Assembly (NCBI GenBank): GCA_019163175.1
Contig: JAFLKN010000003.1
Location: forward strand, 186,001-250,000
Length of the DNA: 64,000 nucleotides
Origin: Prolixibacteraceae bacterium
Lineage (GTDB): Bacteria; Bacteroidota; Bacteroidia; Bacteroidales; Prolixibacteraceae
Reading direction: 5' to 3'
Below the pieces are notes generated by a model, which saw only the letters and a program-made list of their open reading frames with translations, was not told where the DNA came from and did not search any database. The position numbers were made by a program, and so were the translations under genes. Position 1 is the first letter of the stretch. The number at the start of each line of letters is the position of its first letter. Below are positions 43,044 to 51,812 of the stretch, in pieces.

Positions 43044-44855
43044 CTATTCATTCAGCGATTTGCAAATCTTCTGGTTAATTTCACGAAGTCGCTGCTCTTC
43101 CAATTTAATCACTTTACGATCGTATGTCATCAACCCGTTTATTTCGCCTTCAACATCGGTGGTTTGAGTATAAACTCCGGCTGAAAACCCTGATTTGATC
43201 ATTTTCAGTAAAGCCTCACCGTATTTCACATACTCATCGGTTACTTCCTTCGAATTTTTAAACTGAACGTATCCCCAATTCTTGTCTGTCGCCCACAAGT
43301 GACCTTCCAAAGCCAAACCAATTCCACCGTATTCGCCAAGCACAGTTGGGCGCTGACCATCATACAAATACATATCTGGACCGGGGTAATTGTGCAAATC
43401 GAGCATGTCACCTACCTGATAAAAATTTCCGCCACTGGCTGGATTTATCAAACGGCTTGCATCGTATGCTTTGGTCCATTCCGCAATTTCCTGAGTTTTG
43501 AATTGGCCCCATGCCTCGTTAAACGGAACCCAGGTAACCACACAAGGATTGGAATACAGGTAGTCCATAATTTCCTTCCACTCTTTGCGGTAGTTGGCTT
43601 CTGATTCGGCGCTACGCTTAAACTCATTTCCGTTGAAATAATTTTTGTTTTGCCATTGAGGTGAACGGTCGCCGCTTGGCATGTCCTGCCAAACCAAAAT
43701 TCCAATCTGGTCGCAATGCATGTACCAGCGGGCTGGCTCTACTTTCACGTGTTTGCGGATCATGTTGAATCCAAAATCTTTGGTTTTCTGGATGTCGTAT
43801 TTCAAAGCTTCATCGGATGGTGCAGTGTACAACCCATCGGGCCACCAACCCTGATCAAGCGGGCCAAACTGGAAATAAACTTTATTATTCAGTTCAAGTC
43901 GAACGATACCATTTTTATCACGTTTGGTTGAAACTTTCCGCATGGCAAAGTAACTGTTCACCTGGTCGGTCACCATACCATTACTGATCAGACTCACTTT
44001 CATGGTATAAAGAAAAGGAGATTCGGGGCTCCAAAGTTTAGCTTCAGGAACAGTCAAATCAAGTTTTTCTCCGGAAGTGGCTTTGCTCGCAGCAATTTCT
44101 TTTGCTCCTTCAAACAGTTTTACTTCAATCACATCGCCATATGCAGTTCCTTTGGTTTCAACTGAAACAGCCAACTGACCCTTGTCGATGTTTGGAACAG
44201 TCCGGATATTTTCTATGCGTTTGGCAGCTACAGGCTCCAACCAAACGGTTTGCCAGATGCCGGTAACCGGAGTGTACCAGATACCGCGAGGTTCGCTGGT
44301 TTGTTTTCCACGGGGTTGGAATCCTTTGTCGGTTCCATCCCAAACCCGCACAACCAATTTTTGAACACCAGCTTTGATCAGGAAAGGAGTTACATCGAAC
44401 GAAAATGGCGTGTAACCACCGGTATGCGAACCTATTTTTATGTCGTTTACCCAAACATCAGCTTTCCAATCAACGGCACCGAAATTCAGCAAAACGTTTT
44501 TGCCTTTCCATTTGGCCGGAATTTCAAAAGTACGTTTGTACCACACTTCATTTCCTTCACCAACAGGTTTCATTACTCCTGAAAGACTCGATTCAACGGG
44601 GAAGGGAACCAGAATTTGTCCATTGAAAGCAGTTGGTTCAGCAGCTCCTGCTTTCAAGATAGAATAATCCCACAATCCATTCAGATTCATCCAGTCAGCA
44701 CGCTCCATAATGGGACGCGGGTATTCAGGAAGAACATTTTTAACGTCAATTTTTTCGACCCACAAAGTTTTGATTTTGTCACCGGCAGGTTTCCACTGGC
44801 CAAAGGTTTGAAGCACACATGCGCTCAATAGAAATAAGAAAACTGTTCGTTTCAT
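43044..44855 (-). CDS. GH2-family glycoside hydrolase, secreted
   Basis: The 603-residue protein has a signal peptide (ends near LQTFGQ), an N-terminal sugar-binding jellyroll (PRPIMERADWMNLNGLWDYS ... WYKRTFEIPAKWKGKNVLLN), an Ig-like domain (~190-290) and a TIM barrel. The acid/base is Glu447 in WVPFNEAWGQF and the nucleophile Glu508 in VLGEYGGIGL. The C-terminal domains of long beta-galactosidases are missing, as in many Bacteroidota members. Likely activities are beta-galactosidase, beta-glucuronidase or beta-mannosidase; sequence does not decide. It lies on the minus strand, so it is expressed apart from the main enzyme operon. Confidence 0.93.
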   Translation of the reverse strand: MKRTVFLFLLSACVLQTFGQWKPAGDKIKTLWVEKIDVKNVLPEYPRPIMERADWMNLNGLWDYSILKAGAAEPTAFNGQILVPFPVESSLSGVMKPVGEGNEVWYKRTFEIPAKWKGKNVLLNFGAVDWKADVWVNDIKIGSHTGGYTPFSFDVTPFLIKAGVQKLVVRVWDGTDKGFQPRGKQTSEPRGIWYTPVTGIWQTVWLEPVAAKRIENIRTVPNIDKGQLAVSVETKGTAYGDVIEVKLFEGAKEIAASKATSGEKLDLTVPEAKLWSPESPFLYTMKVSLISNGMVTDQVNSYFAMRKVSTKRDKNGIVRLELNNKVYFQFGPLDQGWWPDGLYTAPSDEALKYDIQKTKDFGFNMIRKHVKVEPARWYMHCDQIGILVWQDMPSGDRSPQWQNKNYFNGNEFKRSAESEANYRKEWKEIMDYLYSNPCVVTWVPFNEAWGQFKTQEIAEWTKAYDASRLINPASGGNFYQVGDMLDLHNYPGPDMYLYDGQRPTVLGEYGGIGLALEGHLWATDKNWGYVQFKNSKEVTDEYVKYGEALLKMIKSGFSAGVYTQTTDVEGEINGLMTYDRKVIKLEEQRLREINQKICKSLNE

Positions 44856-45105
44856 TTCAGAAGTTGTTTAGGTTGTTTTAAGTTTTTTAGAGCTTAACTT
44901 ATCATCGGCTAATATACTTTGATCGTCAGAAATACGCGTTTGATCTGAAATCTTTTTTCAAAAATTGCAAAGCAAAACATAACCGAACATGATTTTTTGC
45001 CTTTGTTTTTCAACTCGCAACTGAAAATTTGTAATCAAAAATGAGCAATTTAGCGGACAATTTGAAAAAATAGCTGCATTAATCTTAAACCAAATAAAAC
45101 TAAGC

Positions 45106-47661
45106 ATGAATCAAAACCATTTAGGCCATAATTTGAAGGTAAATCTTTCTTATTATGTCGTTCTTCTAAGTTTATTTCTGTTGGCTTCATGTGCCGAAAC
45201 TAAGAAAACCACCCCGGTCACGATGACCAAAAACATGCGTGCTCCGGCGTATCCGCTGGTCACCATCGATCCGTACACCAGCGCCTGGTCGGAAGCCGAT
45301 CATTTGTATGATGATGTGGTTCGCCACTGGACAGGCAAACGCCACGGACTAATCGGCGCCATTCGCGTCGACGGACAAGTTTACCGCTTCCTCGGCAAAG
45401 AAGAATTGCCCCGCAAAGCTGTACTTCCTATGGCCAATCAAGGCGCCTGGGATGGCGTTTTCAGTCTAACCCAACCTGCCAAAGGATGGGAAAAACCTGA
45501 TTTCAATGCATCGAAATGGGCTGCCGGGAAAGGCGCTTTCGGTACTTCCGGAATGCCCGATTTGGTAACTCCGTGGGAAACTTCGAACATCTGGGTTCGC
45601 CGCGAATTTACTGTCGATGAAAATTTGGCTGATACCCCACTCTACCTTATTTATTCACACGACGATAATTTCGAACTTTACCTGAACGGACAAAAGCTGG
45701 TTGACACCGGTTACGCCTGGAAAAACAACGTAGTTCTTCCTTTGGACGACGAATTGAAGAACCTATTGATAAAAGGCGGCAAAAATGTGATTGCAGCGCA
45801 TTGCCACAACAAAACCGGCGGTGGATTGGTCGATTTCGGTATTTATCAGGATAGCGAAAAACAGGAAATTTTTGCACAGGCTGCCACACAGAAATCGGTT
45901 GCTATGTCGGCCACAAAAACACAATATGTGTTTGGCTGCGGATCGGTTGACCTCAACCTGGAATTTATGACACCGCTTTTGCCAACAAATCCGGATGTGC
46001 TTTCGCGCCCCGTGAGCTACGTGAGCTACAATGTAAAATCGACCGATGGCAAAGACCACGATGTTCAGATTTATTTCGAAGCTACTCCGGAATGGGCAGT
46101 CAATACTATTTCGCAGGAAGTTTCGATTGAAAAAGGCGAAACAGAAGGATTGAGCTATTTCAAGGCCGGAACAACCGAACAACCAATATTGGCTAAAAAA
46201 GGCGACGACCTTCGCATTGACTGGGGGTATTTCTACCTCTGCGGTGCCAAAACTCCCGAAATGAGTTATTCTCTGGGTGGTTATCAGGCAGTAAAAGAGG
46301 GCTTCGCCACCACCGGAATTCTGGAATCGACCAGGGAACAAAAAATGACCACCAAAATGGTTCCTGATATGCCTGTTATGGCCTGCGCTCAGCAATTGGG
46401 CAAAGTTTCCGACAAAGGATCAAATGGCAAAATCATGATCGGATACGACGATTTGTATTCCATTCAGTACTTCAACGAAAACCGGATGGCCTGGTGGAAA
46501 AAAGATGGAAAAGTAATGATGGACGATGCACTGAAAGCTGCCAATGCGGAATACGACCAGTTGGTTGAAACCTGTGCTCAGTTCGACAATGAAATGTGGA
46601 ACGAGGCAGTAAAAGCTGGTGGCGAAAATTACGCTGAGCTTTGCGTGTTGGCTTTCCGCCAGTCGATTGCTGCCCATAAACTGTTTAAAGATAAAGAAGG
46701 CAATACCATTTTCCTTTCGAAAGAAAACTTCAGCAATGGCTCAATTGGTACGGTTGACTTAACTTACCCTTCTGCCCCATTGTTCCTGATTTATAATCCC
46801 GATTTATTGAAAGGAATGATGAACCCGATTTTCTATTTTTCAGAAAGTGGAAAATGGACCAAACCCTTTGCTGCTCACGATGTGGGAACTTACCCATTAG
46901 CCAATGGCCAAACTTACGGTGGCGACATGCCGGTAGAAGAATCAGGAAACATGCTGGTTTTGGCTGCTGCCATAGCGCAAGCTGAAGGTAATGCCGCTTA
47001 CGCCGAAAAACACTGGGAAGTGCTCACTGTTTGGGCCAATTACCTGGTGGAAAATGGTTTAAATCCTGAAAACCAATTGTGTACCGATGACTTTGCAGGC
47101 CACTTTGCACACAATACCAACCTTTCGATAAAAGCCATCATGGGAATTGCCAGCTACGGAAAACTGGCCGACATGTTGGGCAAAAAAGACATCGCTGAAA
47201 AGTACACGGCTCAGGCAAAAGATATGGCTGGCAAATGGGTCGAAATGGCTAATGATGGCGATCATTTCCGCCTGACATTTGATCAGCCCGGAACCTGGAG
47301 CCAGAAATACAACCTGGTTTGGGACAAAATTTTAGGATTTAACATCTTCGATCCTGCCGTGGCTCAAAAAGAAATTGCTTATTACCTGACTAAGCAAAAC
47401 ACATTTGGATTGCCATTGGACAATCGGAAAACATACACCAAATCGGATTGGATAATGTGGACTGCAACCTTGGCCAGCGATAAGGAAACCTTCCAGAAAT
47501 TTATAGATCCGCTGCACAAATGTTTCAACGAATCGCCAACTCGCGTCCCAATGACCGACTGGTACGAAACCACCGATGCCAAACAGGTTGGATTCCAGGC
47601 GCGTTCGGTTGTAGCAGGATATTTCATGAAAATGCTCGAACAAAAAACAGCAAAAAAATAG
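45106..47661 (+). CDS. DUF4964/DUF5127/DUF4965/DUF1793-type (glutaminase A-like) lipoprotein
   Basis: The 851-residue protein has a lipoprotein signal ending LFLLASC. The N-terminal RAPAYPLVTIDPYTSAWSEA is the DUF4964 start. A carbohydrate-binding-like jellyroll follows at about residues 120-260 (GAFGTSGMPDLVTPWETSNI, FELYLNGQKLV, GGLVDFGIY), and the barrel carries AFRQSIAAHKLFKDKEGNTI, DLTYPSAPLFLIYNPDLLKG, GNMLVLAAAIAQAEGNAAYA and DWIMWTATLASDKETFQKF. Relatives are called glutaminase A after fungal enzymes, but the (alpha/alpha)6-barrel also resembles glycosidases, so a role in glycan release is as likely. Divergent from the GH2 gene; a terminator follows. Confidence 0.88.
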   Translation: MNQNHLGHNLKVNLSYYVVLLSLFLLASCAETKKTTPVTMTKNMRAPAYPLVTIDPYTSAWSEADHLYDDVVRHWTGKRHGLIGAIRVDGQVYRFLGKEELPRKAVLPMANQGAWDGVFSLTQPAKGWEKPDFNASKWAAGKGAFGTSGMPDLVTPWETSNIWVRREFTVDENLADTPLYLIYSHDDNFELYLNGQKLVDTGYAWKNNVVLPLDDELKNLLIKGGKNVIAAHCHNKTGGGLVDFGIYQDSEKQEIFAQAATQKSVAMSATKTQYVFGCGSVDLNLEFMTPLLPTNPDVLSRPVSYVSYNVKSTDGKDHDVQIYFEATPEWAVNTISQEVSIEKGETEGLSYFKAGTTEQPILAKKGDDLRIDWGYFYLCGAKTPEMSYSLGGYQAVKEGFATTGILESTREQKMTTKMVPDMPVMACAQQLGKVSDKGSNGKIMIGYDDLYSIQYFNENRMAWWKKDGKVMMDDALKAANAEYDQLVETCAQFDNEMWNEAVKAGGENYAELCVLAFRQSIAAHKLFKDKEGNTIFLSKENFSNGSIGTVDLTYPSAPLFLIYNPDLLKGMMNPIFYFSESGKWTKPFAAHDVGTYPLANGQTYGGDMPVEESGNMLVLAAAIAQAEGNAAYAEKHWEVLTVWANYLVENGLNPENQLCTDDFAGHFAHNTNLSIKAIMGIASYGKLADMLGKKDIAEKYTAQAKDMAGKWVEMANDGDHFRLTFDQPGTWSQKYNLVWDKILGFNIFDPAVAQKEIAYYLTKQNTFGLPLDNRKTYTKSDWIMWTATLASDKETFQKFIDPLHKCFNESPTRVPMTDWYETTDAKQVGFQARSVVAGYFMKMLEQKTAKK

Positions 47662-47683
47662 CCTTTATCAGGCCAACTCAAAT

Positions 47684-47723
47684 AAAAAGGGTCAAACTGA
47701 AAATTTTCAGTTTGACCCTTTTT
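47684..47723. terminator. Perfect 40-bp palindromic bidirectional terminator
   Basis: Two 20-bp arms (47684-47703 and 47704-47723) are exact complements, with AAAAA outside and TTTTT at the other end. It therefore has an A-tract and a U-tract on both strands. It separates the convergent glutaminase-like and pfkA genes. Confidence 0.92.
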
Positions 47724-47760
47724 CTAATATTTCAATTCAGTAGAAAAACTTCCAGACTCC

Positions 47761-48792
47761 TTATTCGTCGCCAAACGAAACTCCCATTTTCCGGCCTTTT
47801 AGAACCAAATTATTATCCGGATTAACCAAACGCAGCTTGCCACCAACTTCTTCGAGCGGAACGGTAGTCAAATCATTGTTGATTAAAGCGACCATTGTTC
47901 CAAAATTTCCGTCGGCAATACATTGGGCGGCATAAGCACCGTAACGGGTGGCCAATATGCGATCCATTGGCGAAGGGCTACCACCACGCTGGGTGTAACC
48001 CAAAACGGTTTCACGGGCTTCAACATCAACCCTCGCCTGAATAGATTCGGACAAATACCGGGCAGCCGACATTGTTTTTGGGTGTTCAATACCTTCGGCA
48101 ACCACCACAATCGAATAAGGTTTGTGATTGTCGTATCGCTCCTGAATCCTGGCACATACCTTATCTATAGAATAATCTATTTCAGGAATAAGAATAATAT
48201 CACCACCACCCGCCATTCCGGCATAAAGTGCAATCCATCCGGCATTGTGTCCCATCACCTCAACAATCATTACTCTTCCGTGCGAGTTGGCAGTACTATG
48301 CAAACGGTCAACCGCCTCGGTAGCAATATTCACAGCCGAATCAAAACCGAAAGTCATGTCGGTTCCCCATACATCATTATCAATAGTTTTGGGAATCCCA
48401 ATTACATTCAGGCCAATCTTCGACAACAAATGGGCTGTTTTCATGGTTCCATTTCCGCCGATGCAAACCAACCCATCCAATCCAAGATCATCGTAGTTTT
48501 GTTTGATCAAAGCTGGTTTATCGTTGTCTTCCTCAGTAACTATTTTGAAAGGCTTTTCTCGCGAAGTGCCAAGAATGGTTCCTCCAAGGGTTAAAATACC
48601 CGACAAATCCTTTTCTTTTAATTCGATGTATTGCTTATAAATCAAGCCTGTATAACCCGACGAAAACCCAATTATTTCCATCCCATATTCAACAATGGCC
48701 GTCTTTCCAACCCCCCTGATCGCAGCATTCAAGCCCGGACAATCGCCGCCAGCTGTTAAAATACCAATCCGTTTTGCTTTGCTCTGATTCAT
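47761..48792 (-). CDS. pfkA: 6-phosphofructokinase, group III type
   Basis: The 343-residue protein carries the PFK motifs ILTAGGDCPGLNAAIRGVGK, the catalytic PKTIDNDVWGTDMTFGFDSA, EVMGHNAGWIALYAG and the C-terminal LGYTQRGGSPSPMDRILAT. It phosphorylates fructose 6-phosphate in glycolysis. Where the E. coli enzyme has GGDGS, this one reads CIGGNGTMKTAHL, and where E. coli has PGTIDND it reads PKTIDND. Lysine at that second place with glycine at the first fits the mixed-substrate group III. The Asp-to-Asn change in the metal/phosphate-donor loop is noteworthy. ATP is the likely donor, though pyrophosphate use cannot be excluded. Confidence 0.92.
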   Translation of the reverse strand: MNQSKAKRIGILTAGGDCPGLNAAIRGVGKTAIVEYGMEIIGFSSGYTGLIYKQYIELKEKDLSGILTLGGTILGTSREKPFKIVTEEDNDKPALIKQNYDDLGLDGLVCIGGNGTMKTAHLLSKIGLNVIGIPKTIDNDVWGTDMTFGFDSAVNIATEAVDRLHSTANSHGRVMIVEVMGHNAGWIALYAGMAGGGDIILIPEIDYSIDKVCARIQERYDNHKPYSIVVVAEGIEHPKTMSAARYLSESIQARVDVEARETVLGYTQRGGSPSPMDRILATRYGAYAAQCIADGNFGTMVALINNDLTTVPLEEVGGKLRLVNPDNNLVLKGRKMGVSFGDE

Positions 48793-49098
48793 AAAATGAT
48801 CTTTTATTTATTCTAAACTAGTTATTCAGAAAACTTATCGAAGTTAAAAAAACTAATTCAGTTTCTATTCACCACCACAAATGTTTAACGAATTGGCAAC
48901 ATTACCATGCAAACTGAAATATACGATTCAACCGTTTCCGGTTGACTTTTTGTCAGTCTGCAAAAGAACTCTCAAGGCTACATTCTTTTTTAGGGAACAT
49001 TCAAAAGAGAACACATTTATTTTTGATGAAGTTTTTTAACTTTGTCATCCACAACTTAAAACCATATAAAATCATCAATAAACTAAAATTATTTTCAC
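48793..49098. other. Intergenic region between divergent pfkA and DUF1080 genes
   Basis: About 306 bp without a gene. It holds the two divergent promoter regions. TAACTTTG at 49037-49044 is a full -7 match for the plus-strand gene, about 55 bp before its ATG, with no -33 partner at the right distance. No convincing -7 box for pfkA was found. I see no RNA gene or repeat here. Confidence 0.5.
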
Positions 49099-49890
49099 AT
49101 GAAAAAGATTTATTCACTTTTACTTGCAGGCATCGTTGTTTTTGGAGTGTCGTGCAAAAGCGGCCAGAAAAAAACCGAAGAAAAATCGGCAACAATCACG
49201 ACCGAAGCTGCTCCTGAATTGAACAAATTAACTGCTGATGAAGCAAGCACTGGCTGGACATTACTTTTCGACGGCACAACTTCAACAGGCTGGAGAGGTT
49301 ACAACAAAACCGAATTCCCTAAAGGATGGGAAGTGGTTGACGGCACTTTGCATTGCATTGGAACCGGAACAGGTGAAGCCGGAGCAGAAAATGGCGGTGA
49401 TATTATTTACGACAAAAAATTCAAGAACTTTCAGCTTAAGGTGGAATGGAAAATTCAGGTAGGCGGAAACTCTGGTATTTTCTATTTAGGACAGGAAATT
49501 CCGGAATGGCCGATTTACAAAACTGCTCCTGAAATGCAGGTACTTGACAATGCTGTTCATCCTGATGCTATGTTGGGAAAAGATGGTAACCGTCAGGCCG
49601 GATCTCTTTACGATTTACTACCTGCAAAACCACAAAATGCAAAACCAGCAGGCGAATGGAATAGCGTTGAAATTATTTGCTACAACGGTACTATTGTTCA
49701 CAAACAAAACGGCGAAACTGTTCTTGAATACCATTTATGGACCGACGATTGGAAAAAACTGGTTAAAGACAGCAAATTCCCTAACCTGAACGAAAAATGG
49801 GCTGATGTTGCTCCTGAAGGATACATTGCATTTCAGGATCATGGAGACAATGTGTGGTATCGTAACGTAAAAATTAAAGAGTTACCATAA
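49099..49890 (+). CDS. DUF1080 (3-keto-disaccharide hydrolase-type) lipoprotein
   Basis: The 263-residue protein has a lipoprotein signal ending IVVFGVSC, a Lys/Glu/Thr linker, and a DUF1080 concanavalin-like fold: GWTLLFDGTTSTGWRGYNKT, WEVVDGTLHCIGTGTGEAG, FKNFQLKVEWKIQVGGNSGI, EMQVLDNAVHPDAM, GEWNSVEIICYNGTIVHKQN and the end YIAFQDHGDNVWYRNVKIKE. Some members hydrolyse 3-keto-glycosides in the periplasm after a sugar is oxidised at C3. No 3-keto-sugar oxidoreductase gene is seen nearby, so its partner must be elsewhere. It is a single-gene unit with a terminator. Confidence 0.9.
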   Translation: MKKIYSLLLAGIVVFGVSCKSGQKKTEEKSATITTEAAPELNKLTADEASTGWTLLFDGTTSTGWRGYNKTEFPKGWEVVDGTLHCIGTGTGEAGAENGGDIIYDKKFKNFQLKVEWKIQVGGNSGIFYLGQEIPEWPIYKTAPEMQVLDNAVHPDAMLGKDGNRQAGSLYDLLPAKPQNAKPAGEWNSVEIICYNGTIVHKQNGETVLEYHLWTDDWKKLVKDSKFPNLNEKWADVAPEGYIAFQDHGDNVWYRNVKIKELP

Positions 49891-49911
49891 TCAAGTAACC
49901 TGAAAATATCT

Positions 49912-49940
49912 AAAGCCTCCGGAAACGGGGGCTTTTTTGT
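49912..49940 (+). terminator. Intrinsic terminator after the DUF1080 gene
   Basis: AAAGCCTCCG (49912-49921) pairs with CGGGGGCTTT (49926-49935), with one G-U pair and a 4-base loop, followed by T residues. Confidence 0.9.
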
Positions 49941-50006
49941 TTCCTATCTGTTGGTTAAAACCAGACGGCAAAGGAAATTCAGCACATTTATTGAAATCTG
50001 GAAGTC

Positions 50007-51005
50007 TTAAGGTTGATAACTTGATTGATTGAGGATAGCTTGAAAATCCTGATTATTCATTAAATCGGCCACAGTAGTTTCAGGATGTTGCTTCATGTAC
50101 GAACGCACAATTTGCCAACCTAACCAAACACCGGTACGCGCGGGCGATTCGTTGGTAAACGAGGCCGTGAACGGACCATCATCCATATACCGTTTTATGC
50201 TCATCCGATCAGTCGTGTACAGTTGTTTGTGTTCAGCCAGATAGGTCCACATCATTGCTTCGTTTTTTTTACAGAAATCAAGTTGCTTTTTGGTGAATCC
50301 GATTTTCAGTGTATCGTGTAATTCAGGTAAAGTTGCATCAACAAAGTACATGATTTTCCCTTCCTGAATCATCTGGCCAAGCAGGTTGTTGGAGCGATCT
50401 GTCTTGGGCCACTCAGTTGATGCCCAGGCGTACATTACATCCGGAACTATTTTTTCCGGGCGCATATTTTTGCGTTTGTAATCAGCCAGACCCAATTTTT
50501 CGTAAAATGGGCTATCAGCGCCTAAAAACTTATCCAGGCTAATTCCGATTAAATTTTCGGATGTTACGATTGACTGGTTAAATCCTGAAATACAGGTATA
50601 AATAACCGGTAATTCTTTTTGAGGAAAATAATACTTGTAATGCTTAAATGCCATTTCCAAATCATTCCGGAGTACTGTAGTGTCAAGCTTTTCGGCCACT
50701 TTTAGCTCCAATTTTCGTATCAGCGTATCCGAAATGAATGAATAAAGTGTTTCAGAAAAGTTTGCTTGTTCAACGCCACCAATTGCGATCATCCGATAGG
50801 TGAAAATATCGAAAAACTCAGCAAACGACTTTTTTAATTCAGGAATAGTTGTTTGTACCTGATCTTGTTTAAGTTTTAATAATTCAACATCCAGATGTTT
50901 GATACGGAGATCAATGGAAACGTCTGACACATTTATTTTCAATGGATTGCGGGTACACGCAAACAGAACAAGTACCAGGCAAAGGCAAAAATAGAATCGT
51001 TTCAT
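50007..51005 (-). CDS. gldB: Gliding-motility lipoprotein GldB family
   Basis: The 332-residue protein starts with a lipoprotein signal ending LVLFAC. The body shows the GldB pattern: IKHLDVELLKLKQDQVQTTI, FDIFTYRMIAIGG, YYFPQKELPVIYTCISGFNQ, ENLIGISLDKFLGADSPFYE, MIQEGKIMYFVDATLPELHD and RTGVWLGWQIVRSYMKQHPE. In Flavobacterium GldB is needed for gliding, but homologues exist in non-gliding Bacteroidota, where the role is unclear. The frame is open to 51140, but the ATG at 51005 begins the signal peptide and has AGGGA just upstream. nadE lies nearby on the other strand, as in many Bacteroidota. Confidence 0.9.
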   Translation of the reverse strand: MKRFYFCLCLVLVLFACTRNPLKINVSDVSIDLRIKHLDVELLKLKQDQVQTTIPELKKSFAEFFDIFTYRMIAIGGVEQANFSETLYSFISDTLIRKLELKVAEKLDTTVLRNDLEMAFKHYKYYFPQKELPVIYTCISGFNQSIVTSENLIGISLDKFLGADSPFYEKLGLADYKRKNMRPEKIVPDVMYAWASTEWPKTDRSNNLLGQMIQEGKIMYFVDATLPELHDTLKIGFTKKQLDFCKKNEAMMWTYLAEHKQLYTTDRMSIKRYMDDGPFTASFTNESPARTGVWLGWQIVRSYMKQHPETTVADLMNNQDFQAILNQSSYQP

Positions 51006-51139
51006 TCCCTGTATTTTTTGATAATTACGCACGAAGCGCTTTTTTATTGTCATTTTAAATATAAAATTTCGAGATTTGCAAAAGACAAAACTAAATGATT
51101 CTCGCGTTATAAGTGTGTCAGCAAATAAAACAAAAAACA

Positions 51140-51802
51140 ATGAAACGATTTATTTTATCATTTCTATTACTTACCCTGGTATTTGCAGGATTCGGCCAAA
51201 AACACATTCGGCTTTCATTTACAGGAAGTCCTTCAGTAAATTGGATGGGTACAAACAATACTGTCGCTGACAGGGAAAAGTCGATACTTGGCTACGACTT
51301 TGGACTAAATGGAGATTTTTATTTTTCTGAAGACGAACGCTATTCTCTCCTGACAGGATTACTCATAACCAATATTGGCGGAGAAATTGCGTACCGCGGG
51401 AACTCTGATTTCAGTTTTGCCGGAGTCACATTGCCTGCAGTAAGCAAAATCAAGTATCGTCTGCGTTATGTCGAAATACCATTGGCCATCAAATTAAAAA
51501 CTGATCATTTCCAGAGAACCAGTTACTGGGGATTGTTTGGCTTGTCAACCATGCTAAACATCGAATCGAAAGGGACCAGTGATAATGGACTCCTGAAAAA
51601 ATCAAGCATTAACGATGAAATTGGTCTTTTAAACCTGGCCATGAATGTTGGAATCGGACTCGATTACGATTTAGGTGGAAGCAATTCAGTTTCAACAGGC
51701 ATAATTTTTCAAAACGGTCTGATTGATGTAACCACCAACAATGCATTTTCCGATAAAACCATTATCAATTCGCTCAAACTAAAGATTGGACTGATTTTTT
51801 AA
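51140..51802 (+). CDS. PorT-like outer-membrane beta-barrel protein
   Basis: The 220-residue protein has a signal peptide (ends near FAGFGQ) followed by alternating strands of a small 8-stranded barrel: HIRLSFTGSPSVNWMGTN, GYDFGLNGDFYFSEDERYSL, KIKYRLRYVEIPLAIKLK, SYWGLFGLSTMLNIES and the end INSLKLKIGLIF with terminal Phe. The RYVEIPLAIKLK strand is the usual PorT-like mark. Function unknown. It is divergent from gldB and lies 10 bp upstream of nadE, so they probably share a transcript. The frame opens at a GTG at 51113; the ATG at 51140 fits the signal peptide. Confidence 0.87.
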   Translation: MKRFILSFLLLTLVFAGFGQKHIRLSFTGSPSVNWMGTNNTVADREKSILGYDFGLNGDFYFSEDERYSLLTGLLITNIGGEIAYRGNSDFSFAGVTLPAVSKIKYRLRYVEIPLAIKLKTDHFQRTSYWGLFGLSTMLNIESKGTSDNGLLKKSSINDEIGLLNLAMNVGIGLDYDLGGSNSVSTGIIFQNGLIDVTTNNAFSDKTIINSLKLKIGLIF

Positions 51803-51812
51803 GTAAGGCACT

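Noticed and set aside
47923-48594. A 223-codon plus-strand frame across the phosphofructokinase gene
   Set aside because: It is the antisense shadow of pfkA, with no family resemblance and an odd residue content.
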